From the NCBI GenBank assembly GCA_000435075.1, contig FR890579.1:1-21230 (forward strand): a stretch of DNA of 21,230 bases. The letters are read 5' to 3'. Position numbers and translations under genes: made by a program. Origin of the DNA: Bacteroides sp. CAG:770. Its GTDB lineage: Bacteria; Bacteroidota; Bacteroidia; Bacteroidales; UBA932. Positions within the stretch are counted from its first letter, which is position 1. Each line of letters starts with the position of its first letter. The notes under the pieces were generated by a model. It ran no database searches, was not told the DNA's origin, and was given only the letters and a program-made list of their open reading frames with translations. Shown in pieces: positions 14,521 to 21,182 of this stretch.

Positions 14521-15798
14521 ATGAAAGATATTAAGGAAATTAAGGTGGCTGTGGCCGGTACAGGATATGTCGGACTCAGTATCGCAACTCTGCTTTCACA
14601 GCATCATAAAGTGACGGCTGTGGATGTCATCCCGGAAAAGGTGGAGAAAATCAATAACAGAATCTCACCTATCCAGGACGAATACATTGAGAAGTATCTG
14701 GCAGAGAAACAGTTGGACCTTACTGCGACTCTCGACGGCGCAGAGGCATATAGGGATGCAGATTTCGTAGTCATTGCAGCACCGACCAACTATGACAGCA
14801 AGAAGAACTTCTTCGACACATCACACGTGGAAGAGGTCATCGAACTCGTCATGAAGGTAAATCCTGAGGCAGTGATGGTCATCAAATCGACCGTTCCTGT
14901 AGGCTATACCGCTTCAGTCCGCGAGAAATATGCACACACCGGTGCTGACGGCAAGGTGGTAAAGCCTAATATCATTTTTGCTCCTGAGTTTCTCCGCGAA
15001 TCCAAGGCATTGTATGACAACCTCTATCCGAGCCGTATCATTGCAGGTTATGACCACGAGGATGCAAAACTTGAAGAGGCTGCACACAAATTCGCCCAGA
15101 TCATCAAGGAAGGCGCCATCAAAGAAGACGTCGAGGTGCTTTTCATGGGAACGACCGAAGCTGAGGCAGTAAAACTCTTCGCCAACACATATCTGGCACT
15201 GAGAGTAAGCTACTTCAATGAACTCGATACCTATGCCGAGATGAAAGGTCTTGATACGAAGTCGATTATCGACGGCGTATGTCTCGACCCGCGTATCGGC
15301 ACACATTACAACAACCCGTCTTTCGGCTACGGCGGATATTGCCTCCCGAAAGATACCAAGCAGCTTCTCGCGAACTACAATGACGTTCCTGAGAACCTTA
15401 TCCAGGCCATCGTAGATTCCAACAGCACAAGAAAGGATTTCATTGCAGACCAGGTACTTACGAAGGCAGGCTACTATAACAGCAACAGCCAGTGGGACAG
15501 CACCCAGGAGAAGCATTGCGTAATCGGAGTATATCGTCTTACCATGAAGTCAAACTCCGATAACTTCCGCCAGTCTGCCATCCAGGGCATCATGAAGCGC
15601 ATCAAGGCCAAGGGCGCAGAGGTCGTCATCTACGAGCCGACCCTTGAAGACGGATCGTCATTCTTCGGCAGTATTGTCGTCAATGACCTCGACAAGTTCA
15701 AGGCCCAGTCCAATGCCATCATCGCCAATCGTTATGACACCTGCCTCGACGATGTACTCGCCAAGGTTTACACACGTGACATTTTCAGGAGAGATTAA
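14521..15798 (+). CDS. ugd: UDP-glucose 6-dehydrogenase
   Basis: Oxidises UDP-glucose to UDP-glucuronate with two NAD+ in the cytoplasm, supplying acidic sugar for the surface glycan. The 425-aa protein has the NAD motif GTGYVG (13-18), the substrate-binding APEFLRES (about 154-161), the central-domain KLFANTYLALRVSYFNELD (218-236) and catalytic Cys274 in FGYGGYCLPKDTKQL. The start ATG lies 22 bp after the dehydratase stop, and the gap holds one GTCAATG-motif copy (14499-14505). The next gene, a UDP-glucuronate 4-epimerase, starts 2 bp after the stop, so the pair is translationally close and metabolically sequential. Confidence 0.93.
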   Translation: MKDIKEIKVAVAGTGYVGLSIATLLSQHHKVTAVDVIPEKVEKINNRISPIQDEYIEKYLAEKQLDLTATLDGAEAYRDADFVVIAAPTNYDSKKNFFDTSHVEEVIELVMKVNPEAVMVIKSTVPVGYTASVREKYAHTGADGKVVKPNIIFAPEFLRESKALYDNLYPSRIIAGYDHEDAKLEEAAHKFAQIIKEGAIKEDVEVLFMGTTEAEAVKLFANTYLALRVSYFNELDTYAEMKGLDTKSIIDGVCLDPRIGTHYNNPSFGYGGYCLPKDTKQLLANYNDVPENLIQAIVDSNSTRKDFIADQVLTKAGYYNSNSQWDSTQEKHCVIGVYRLTMKSNSDNFRQSAIQGIMKRIKAKGAEVVIYEPTLEDGSSFFGSIVVNDLDKFKAQSNAIIANRYDTCLDDVLAKVYTRDIFRRD

Positions 15799-15800
15799 TT

Positions 15801-16862
15801 ATGGTAAGTTACAACGTAACTCTCGAAGGCAAGACAGTCCTCGTGACCGGTGCCGCCGGATTCATCGGCAGTAACCTCGTCAAGCGCCTTTTCAGAGACA
15901 TTGACAATATCCGCGTCATCGGCATTGACAGCATTACCGATTATTACGATGTCAACATAAAGTACGAGCGCCTGCGCGAAATCGAGGCCCTCGGCCGAGA
16001 CTGGACATTCGTCCACGCATCGATTGCGGACAAGGATGCAGTAGAGAAAATTTTTGGTGACAACCGGATTTCCGTAGTGGTCAATCTTGCCGCGCAGGCC
16101 GGTGTCCGTTATTCCATCACGAATCCGGATGCCTATATCCAGAGCAATCTCATAGGCTTCTACAATATTCTGGAGGCGTGCCGCCATCATGAGGTGGAGC
16201 ATCTCGTATATGCTTCATCTTCATCCGTTTACGGTAGCAATAAGAAGGTGCCGTATTCGACAGATGACAAGGTGGACAATCCTGTGAGCCTCTACGCTGC
16301 GACCAAGAAGAGCAACGAGCTCATGGCCCATGCCTATTCGAAGCTCTACAATATCCCGTCCACAGGTCTCCGTTTCTTCACGGTCTATGGTCCTGCCGGC
16401 CGTCCTGACATGGCATATTTCGGCTTCACCAACAAACTCCGTGAAGGCAAGACCATCCAGATCTTCAACTACGGAAACTGCAAACGTGATTTTACCTATG
16501 TCGATGACATCGTGGAAGGTGTAGTTCGTGTAATGCGACATGCCCCGGAGAAGCAGACCGGCGAGGACGGCCTTCCGATTCCGCCGTACAAGGTATATAA
16601 CATAGGCAACAACTCCCCTGAGAATCTTCTGGATTTCGTGACGATACTTCAGGAGGAACTGGTACGTGCCGGCGTACTGCCGTCCGACTATGATTTCGAG
16701 GCCCACAAGGAACTCGTCCCGATGCAGCCCGGCGACGTCCCTGTGACTTATGCAGATACCACACCGCTCGAGCAGGACTTCGGGTTCAAACCGAGTACAC
16801 CGCTTAGAGAGGGACTTAGGAGGTTCGCGGAGTGGTATGGACGGTATTATGGGGAGAAATAG
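15801..16862 (+). CDS. UDP-glucuronate 4-epimerase
   Basis: An extended SDR converting UDP-GlcA to UDP-GalA. The 353-aa protein has the NAD motif GAAGFIG (17-23), the NLAAQAGVRYSITNPDAYIQSN stretch typical of the CapI/LspL UDP-GlcA epimerase branch (about 95-116), the catalytic Y165-x3-K169 (YAATKK) after SSSSVYG, and RFFTVYGPAGRPDMA. It starts 2 bp past ugd, so product and substrate fit: UDP-Glc to UDP-GlcA to UDP-GalA. Other NAD-dependent epimerases are possible, but the motifs and neighbour favour this. It is the last gene of the higher-GC part of the locus; composition turns AT-rich straight after its stop. Confidence 0.88.
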   Translation: MVSYNVTLEGKTVLVTGAAGFIGSNLVKRLFRDIDNIRVIGIDSITDYYDVNIKYERLREIEALGRDWTFVHASIADKDAVEKIFGDNRISVVVNLAAQAGVRYSITNPDAYIQSNLIGFYNILEACRHHEVEHLVYASSSSVYGSNKKVPYSTDDKVDNPVSLYAATKKSNELMAHAYSKLYNIPSTGLRFFTVYGPAGRPDMAYFGFTNKLREGKTIQIFNYGNCKRDFTYVDDIVEGVVRVMRHAPEKQTGEDGLPIPPYKVYNIGNNSPENLLDFVTILQEELVRAGVLPSDYDFEAHKELVPMQPGDVPVTYADTTPLEQDFGFKPSTPLREGLRRFAEWYGRYYGEK

Positions 16863-16864
16863 TG

Positions 16865-16882
16865 AAAGTTTTCATAAACTTT
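16865..16882. promoter_or_regulatory. Inverted repeat (operator candidate) over the -33 element
   Basis: AAAGTTT-TCAT-AAACTTT is a perfect 7-bp inverted repeat starting 3 bp after the epimerase stop. Its right arm overlaps the TTTTG of the next promoter. This is where an autoregulator would bind. It could also serve as a weak AT-rich terminator of the epimerase operon. Confidence 0.5.
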
Positions 16883-16911
16883 TGGAATATTGTAATTTAT
16901 GAATATCTTTG
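16880..16911 (+). promoter_or_regulatory. Consensus Bacteroidota promoter
   Basis: TTTTG at 16880-16884 and TATCTTTG at 16904-16911 with a 19-bp spacer: full matches to the -33 TTTG and -7 TAnnTTTG consensus. Transcription should start near 16916-16918, about 12 bp before the ATG of the 50-aa ORF. It is the clearest promoter in the window. Confidence 0.8.
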
Positions 16912-16929
16912 CGTAAAGAACTTGATGAC

Positions 16930-17082
16930 ATGTTGGGAATAAATGAACATAAAGTTATCGTAACTGGAAAATTTGCTGCAACAGTAAGAAAAGCGGCAAA
17001 GGCTTCATTCGTTGCATATTCTAAACGTGTGTCTCCGAAACAAGACTCTGAAAAAACGAAATATCATTTCGATTGGAAATGA
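16930..17082 (+). CDS. 50-aa small protein, possible antitoxin
   Basis: ATG at 16930 opens a 50-codon frame (MLGINEHKVI...YHFDWK) directly behind a consensus promoter and 11 bp before the GTG start of the GNAT gene. It is basic (many Lys, plus Arg) with a central Ala/Lys helix-like part. I do not recognise a family; it is shorter than the roughly 85-95-aa ribbon-helix-helix antitoxins usually paired with GNAT toxins, and no clear RHH pattern is seen. Position and spacing suggest it is the first gene of a two-gene unit. It could be a degenerate or new antitoxin, or an unrelated small ORF. Confidence 0.5.
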   Translation: MLGINEHKVIVTGKFAATVRKAAKASFVAYSKRVSPKQDSEKTKYHFDWK

Positions 17083-17093
17083 TGGTTTAATTT

Positions 17094-17675
17094 GTGGCGT
17101 GTGGCATGGAAGAGGAGTACGAAGTATCATTAATTACAGACTTTGAGTTACTGAAGTCTTTTTCTTGTGGAATACAGTCATTGGATGACTTTATCCATTC
17201 TGGATTGGAAGTGTATTCAAAGAATCACTATTGCTCGACGTATGCAGTTTCAACTAAAAACGGGAGTAGAGATATTGTGGCAGTGTTCGCATTGGCATTT
17301 GACTCGATAGTTCTGGAAACCGACGACTTTGATGATATGAATAGCGGTTTTTCCGAAACTTGGCGGCCAAATGTATTGGAAAATTCTAGAATAGAATTTG
17401 AAAACAAGTCTGTTTATCCGGCATTGGAAATCTCTTATTTGGTGGTTAGAAAAGATTTTCAGCACAAAAACTTAGGAAAAGCGATTGTTGATGAGATTGC
17501 TGAATACGCCAGACGTCAGACATTGGCTGGATGTGTATTCCTAACTGTAAAAGCGTATCACACAAGTCGTCATAGCGCTCTAGGATTTTATCAAAAGTGT
17601 CATTTTGCAAAACTGACACCACTGCCTAAAGGAGAAGTGTGGCCAATGTTCAGAACATTGTGGTGCGATGATTAG
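17094..17675 (+). CDS. GNAT-family N-acetyltransferase, TacT/AtaT-like
   Basis: A 193-aa acetyl-CoA-dependent acetyltransferase. The N-terminal part (DFELLKSFSCGIQSLDDFI, then STYAVSTK...DIVAVFALAFDSIVLE) follows the F-x-C-G-x3-L-x2-F pattern of GNAT toxins that acetylate aminoacyl-tRNA. The acetyl-CoA region is SYLVVRKDFQHKNLGKAIVDEIAEYA (about 114-139), a slightly altered Q/R-x2-G-x-G/A loop, and GFYQKCHF provides the usual late Tyr. The start is GTG 17094; the ATG at 17106 is a reasonable alternative (189 aa). It follows the 50-aa ORF by 11 bp and shares its promoter. Codon use is AT-richer than the glycan genes before it, suggesting transfer. An ordinary protein or antibiotic acetyltransferase is the alternative. 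Confidence 0.75.
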   Translation: MACGMEEEYEVSLITDFELLKSFSCGIQSLDDFIHSGLEVYSKNHYCSTYAVSTKNGSRDIVAVFALAFDSIVLETDDFDDMNSGFSETWRPNVLENSRIEFENKSVYPALEISYLVVRKDFQHKNLGKAIVDEIAEYARRQTLAGCVFLTVKAYHTSRHSALGFYQKCHFAKLTPLPKGEVWPMFRTLWCDD

Positions 17676-17739
17676 TCTATTGTATGTTCAATAGCAATAT
17701 GGCTCTGACGAAAATAACTCGAATGACTATGGGTAGATA

Positions 17740-17982
17740 TTGAGTCCACCCATCGGTGTGAAGAAAAAGGAGAAAGACCTTGTCCGAAAGGAGCTTGCCA
17801 GAGTGAGGGCGACTGCAATTGAAGGCTCGTTTGGGACACAGAAAGAGCACTACGAACTCAGAAGGATTAAGGCTAGGACGAGGCGGACGGAAATCCTTTA
17901 CATCTTCTTCGGCATTCACACGGCAAACGTGGTGCAGTTGGCGGATAGGATAGAGCAAAGAGCGCGTTTAGCGGCTGCCTGA
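17740..17982 (+). pseudogene. Transposase fragment (C-terminal end)
   Basis: This 80-codon frame encodes RATAIEGSFGTQKEHY followed by ELRRIKARTRRTEILYIFFGIHTANVVQL, the conserved C-terminal end of a DDE transposase of the IS1182/IS5-like kind: the catalytic Glu in the EGSFG.QK.HY context, then the helix with FFGIHTAN. A TAG lies two codons before the first usable start (TTG 17740), and no upstream transposase body precedes it, so this is a 5'-truncated relic and not an active element. It marks the left border of the AT-rich ManC-acyltransferase segment. The family name is from memory of the motif. Confidence 0.7.
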
Positions 17983-18048
17983 CACGGAGACATGCAGGCA
18001 GTGCTGAGCTCTTGCGGGGGAACTATATCCTCGCCATGGATAACAGAC

Positions 18049-18073
18049 AAAAAATCCGGCCGAAACGACCGGA
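18049..18073 (-). terminator. Terminator-like hairpin on the minus strand
   Basis: On the minus strand, TCCGGTCG-TTT-CGGCCGGA forms a stem with one mismatch followed by six T. That is the form of an intrinsic terminator for leftward transcription, yet no minus-strand gene lies just to the right. It may be a leftover from the mobile element. Confidence 0.45.
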
Positions 18074-18188
18074 ATCAGATAAAAACTGAAATTTTGATGA
18101 GGCGGACGCAGAAATTGAAGGGATTCGCCGCAGCTTCGCTCATATTGAAAACATTGACAATCCATAATCAACGCAAAACATTAATTTT

Positions 18189-19520
18189 ATGCAACTTATA
18201 TTACTTTCAGGTGGCTCGGGCAAGCGTTTATGGCCACTAAGCAATGACACTCGCAGCAAACAATTTTTGCCATTATTGGCTTCTCCTAATGGTGGGGTGG
18301 AGTCAATGATTCAGCGAGTGGTTCGCCAAATACGAGAATCAAAGCTTACTGACAATATAACATTTGCGACTAATGCTGTGCAGAGAGATAGCATCATTAA
18401 TCAATTGGGCGAAGATGTCAGTGTAGTTACAGAACCTGAACGTCGTGACACTTTTCCAGCTATTGCACTTGCAAGTAGTTATCTTTCGAAAGATAAGAAA
18501 TGTAGTAATGACGAAGTCGTTGTTGTTATGCCTTGTGACGTATACACGGAGTCGACATATTTTGTTACTATAGGCAAAATGGTGGAATTTGTTGAAAAGA
18601 ACGTTGCTGACCTTGTGTTAATGGGAATTACACCAACATATCCCAGTGAGAAGTTTGGATATGTGATGTCAAAGAAAGATGACTTGATGGACGGCATTGC
18701 TATGGTGGAGCGTTTTGTCGAGAAACCTAATATCGAAAAGGCGAAGGACCTTCTTGCTCAGGGGGCATGCTGGAATGGTGGCGTATTTGCGTTCCGTCTT
18801 GGTTACATGATGAATATTGTGGATCAATATATCAAGGCCGAAACATTTCAGGAAATTCACGAACGGTATGTAGAATTTCCGAAAATCAGTTTTGATTATG
18901 AGGTTGCAGAAAAGGCTCAGTCTATTGCTGTTGTTCCTTTCGCCGGAGAATGGAAAGACCTTGGCACCTGGAATGCATTGTGCGAGGAATTGCCAAGTAC
19001 TCATATTGGCAACGTGATGATGGGAGATAACAACGTAAATACAAATGCTGTTAATGAATTGTATATCCCCGTTTTCTGTGATGGATTGAATGATGTCATT
19101 GTCGCCGCATCGCCTGATGGTATAATGGTGTGCAACAAGCAGAATTCTGAGAAGATAAAGGATTACGCCAACAAACTTACAACGCGTCCAATGTATGTTG
19201 AACGTAGCTGGGGTTCCTATAGAGTGTTAGAACATTCGGAGTTTGAAGGCGGCTCGAATTCTTTAACTAAGTTAGTACACCTCGCTGCCGGAAAAAATAT
19301 AAGTTGTCATTTGCACCATCATCGTAGTGAGATATGGACATGTATCGCTGGTGAAGGCATCTTTATCTTGGATGGAGAAAGCAGAGATGTCAAGAGGGGA
19401 GATGTTATGAATATTCCACTGGGGCATTATCATGCTTTAAAAGCCATTACTAACTTAACATTTATAGAAGTGCAAATAGGTGATCCGCTTCTAGAGGATG
19501 ATATAGAAAGATTTGAATGA
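18189..19520 (+). CDS. manC: Mannose-1-phosphate guanylyltransferase (ManC/AlgA type)
   Basis: Makes GDP-mannose from mannose-1-phosphate and GTP in the cytoplasm, for mannose, fucose or rhamnose units. The 443-aa protein has the nucleotidyltransferase signature LLSGGSGKRLWPLS (5-18), TEPERRDTFPAI, the VVMPCD metal-binding region and FVEKPN (product site). Its C-terminal 110 residues are a cupin (SCHLHHHRSEIWTCIAGEG...PLGHYHAL) with the His/Glu metal ligands of type II phosphomannose isomerase, so it may be bifunctional. The canonical N-terminal pattern fixes the start. It is clearly AT-richer than ugd and the epimerase. It lies right of the transposase relic and 87 bp before the first acyltransferase. 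Confidence 0.9.
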   Translation: MQLILLSGGSGKRLWPLSNDTRSKQFLPLLASPNGGVESMIQRVVRQIRESKLTDNITFATNAVQRDSIINQLGEDVSVVTEPERRDTFPAIALASSYLSKDKKCSNDEVVVVMPCDVYTESTYFVTIGKMVEFVEKNVADLVLMGITPTYPSEKFGYVMSKKDDLMDGIAMVERFVEKPNIEKAKDLLAQGACWNGGVFAFRLGYMMNIVDQYIKAETFQEIHERYVEFPKISFDYEVAEKAQSIAVVPFAGEWKDLGTWNALCEELPSTHIGNVMMGDNNVNTNAVNELYIPVFCDGLNDVIVAASPDGIMVCNKQNSEKIKDYANKLTTRPMYVERSWGSYRVLEHSEFEGGSNSLTKLVHLAAGKNISCHLHHHRSEIWTCIAGEGIFILDGESRDVKRGDVMNIPLGHYHALKAITNLTFIEVQIGDPLLEDDIERFE

Positions 19521-19607
19521 AAGTGGAGTTTGTAAACGCTATATGTCTATAGTATTTTAATAAGAAAAGTGCTTTCATCAAGTAAATATTCCATTTATAT
19601 ATAAATT

Positions 19608-20157
19608 ATGAGACAAAAGGTAATAGAAATGATTAAAATCATTAGGGGGGGGGGTAAAGTATCTGCTAGAGTGGATGACAAACATATTTATTTGCAATTT
19701 GCCAAGCAATACTATTCGTATATGGTGGTTAAAAATATTGGGATTGAATATCAATGGACGCATAATGATAATGGAAGGTTATCATATCCGTTCTCCTAGA
19801 GGAATTACCATCGAAGATGGCGTTAGTATCGGTCCCAAGGTATTATTAGATGGACGTAAAGGGCTTACTATAGGTAAGAGCGCGGTTATAGCTTATGAAG
19901 CAATTATATGGACATTAAATCATGATTACAATGATTTGAACTTTTGTGGGAAAGGCGCTCCTGTTGAAATTGGAGAATACGCATGGATATGTAGTCGTTC
20001 AAGTGTTCTTCCAGGTATAAAAATAGGCAAGGGCGCAATAGTTGCATCTGGTGCTATAGTAACTAAAAATGTACCAGATTATGCAATTGTCGCAGGAGTT
20101 CCGGCTAAAATAGTTGGTCAACGTGAAATAAAAGATTATCAGTACGGCTACAAATAA
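19608..20157 (+). CDS. Acyltransferase 1 (hexapeptide-repeat), phase-off by poly-G frameshift
   Basis: A left-handed beta-helix O-acyltransferase (maltose/serine/capsule acetyltransferase kin), expected to acetylate a surface glycan from acetyl-CoA. The ATG at 19608 reads 13 codons into a G10 tract (19645-19654) and then ends after 63 aa in the given sequence. With one G fewer the frame continues as IRGGVKYLLEWMTN into the 160-codon frame ending at 20157, giving a typical 182-aa enzyme: LPSNTIRIWWLKILG, then hexapeptide repeats from about ITIEDGVSIG to KGAIVASGAIV, His in TLNHDYND as the catalytic base, and the end motif AIVAGVPAKIVGQR. An internal start at ATG 19675 could give a 160-aa form lacking the first helix. 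It is probably a contingency gene caught off. Confidence 0.8.
19645..19654 (+). repeat. G10 tract in acyltransferase 1
   Basis: Ten consecutive G at codons 13-16. Nine G (or 6 or 12) would keep the long frame; ten does not. A G10 is very unlikely by chance in this AT-rich stretch. Confidence 0.9.
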
Positions 20158-20167
20158 AGATTACAAT

Positions 20168-20873
20168 ATGAATTTATTTATACATTTTATTAGAAAAATT
20201 ATTTTAGGTAGCAAAGCTACTTCTGAAGATTTTATAAGTTCACTTAGATCTAAAGGCGCAAGAATTGGAAAGGGAGTAAAAATTTATTCCCCCAATCACA
20301 CTTATATTGATGAAGCATTTCCTTTTATGTTAGCTATAGGCGATAACGTAAATATTACTTTAGGCGTTCACATTTTAAACCATGATTATTCGTGGTCCGT
20401 ATTGAAAACTAAATACAATACAGTTCTGGGGGGGGGTGGGAAAAGTTTCAATTGGTAACAATGTTTTTATTGGCGTAAATAGTACAATATTGATGAATAC
20501 AGAGATTGGGGATAATGTCATTATTGGTGCCGGTAGCGTAGTTCATGGAAGAATACCGTCTAATTGTGTTGTAGCAGGAAATCCAGCAAAAATCATATGC
20601 TCTTTGGAAGAATTTTTAACAAAAAGAAAAAAACGTCAATACGATGAGGCCGTTAACATTGTAAAAAGTTATCGCGAGCGATTCAAAAAGGACCCACCAA
20701 AAGAAGCCTTGCCTGCGTACTTTTTCTTGTTTGAACCTAGAGAAAGGTTAACAAACCAAGTTTTCATTGATCGTTTGAAATTATGTGGAAATTTCAATGA
20801 CTCATTATCAGAATTCCAAAATACATCCCCTATGTTTGAATCATATGAGTTATTTCTAAAAAGCATACAATAA
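20168..20873 (+). CDS. Acyltransferase 2 (hexapeptide-repeat), phase-off by poly-G frameshift
   Basis: A second left-handed beta-helix acyltransferase, 10 bp after the first. The ATG at 20168 gives 96 aa and runs out of frame at a G9 tract (20428-20436). With eight G the protein reads through (VLGGVGKVSIGNNVFIG) to 20873 for about 234 aa. The helix repeats are split by the tract: KGARIGKGVKIYSP, MLAIGDNVNITLGVHILNHDYS (catalytic His) before it, and KVSIGNNVFIGVNSTILMNTEIGDNVIIGAGSVV then CVVAGNPAKII after it. A C-terminal extension of about 90 residues (EEFLTKRKKRQYDEAV to the end) is charged and helical, of unknown role. The downstream piece alone (ATG 20436) lacks the catalytic His, so it should be inactive. 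Confidence 0.8.
20428..20436 (+). repeat. G9 tract in acyltransferase 2
   Basis: Nine consecutive G, then T and GGG. Eight (or eleven) G would keep the full frame; nine ends it at 20456-20458. Confidence 0.9.
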
Positions 20874-20891
20874 AATTTTAGAGTTGATGCG

Positions 20892-21182
20892 TTAAAAATT
20901 ATCAAATAAAGTAAGTTCTATGAAATCCTGATTTTGAATGTGTGGTTGTGGTGTTGTTACAAGAGTTTTCAGGTTTGTTTTAACCAAAGCGTAGACTTTG
21001 ATGAGTGACCCTATCTCTGTGATTGAGTACGGACTGTCGTACAAAGCCTTGACTTTAGCCAGAACCAGATAAGCGCAGAAGGCAATCCACAAATGAGTCT
21101 TGACGGCATTCTCCGAACAGCCAAGTATGTGCTTGATTGTCAGATTTTGCTTTATAAGTTTGAAAGATTTATGTGTAGCTTC
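20892..21182 (-). pseudogene. IS4-type transposase remnant (C-terminal part)
   Basis: The minus strand carries a 96-residue open frame reading LIKQNLTIKHILGCSENAVKTHLWIAFCAYLVLAKVKALY and ending QNQDFIELTLFDNF, the usual C-terminal end of IS4-family transposases common in Bacteroidales. A TGA (21183-21185) interrupts the frame upstream, and the acidic residue normally found four positions before the conserved Lys of the C-terminal signature appears to be missing, so the element looks inactive. The rest of the element, if any, lies outside the window. It forms the right border of the AT-rich segment. Confidence 0.7.

Larger units (their letters stand above)
624..18158. repeat. Dispersed GTCAATG / GTCAATGCC motif family
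   Basis: I count 35 copies of GTCAATG (17 on +, 18 on -). The + copies start at 1192, 2379, 2419, 3418, 4549, 5179, 5841, 6640, 7423, 7433, 8418, 8535, 9609, 10287, 10996, 11933, 15679. The - copies (CATTGAC) start at 624, 1223, 1295, 2082, 2393, 2999, 3834, 6630, 7781, 8294, 11758, 12184, 12234, 12665, 14499, 15899, 15923, 18152. Eleven extend to GTCAATGCC: starts 1192, 1221, 2379, 2419, 4549, 7423, 8292, 9609, 10287, 11933, 15921. Random expectation with equal bases is about 2.6 for the 7-mer and 0.16 for the 9-mer. The count is by eye and may miss a few. Confidence 0.85.
17676..18188. other. Gene-poor gap with IS remnant and hairpin
   Basis: These 513 bp between the GNAT and ManC genes contain the 3' end of a transposase gene (17740-17982), a minus-strand terminator-like hairpin (18049-18073) and one GTCAATG copy (18152-18158), the only one in the last 4.3 kb. 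No TAnnTTTG promoter for ManC is apparent. A 22-codon stretch ending at about 18168 (AEIEGIRRSFAHIENIDNP) reads protein-like but has a stop just upstream; it may be a gene scrap. Confidence 0.5.

Noticed and set aside
14914..15516. 200-codon minus-strand open frame inside ugd
   Set aside because: It is the antisense of a well-conserved enzyme, with no recognisable motif of its own.
19645..20436. Poly-G frameshifts as plain sequencing errors
   Set aside because: Not excluded, but less likely as the whole story. Other genes in the window are intact, and G10 and G9 runs at the disruption points of two neighbouring acyltransferases are themselves the hallmark of contingency loci. Raw reads would decide.
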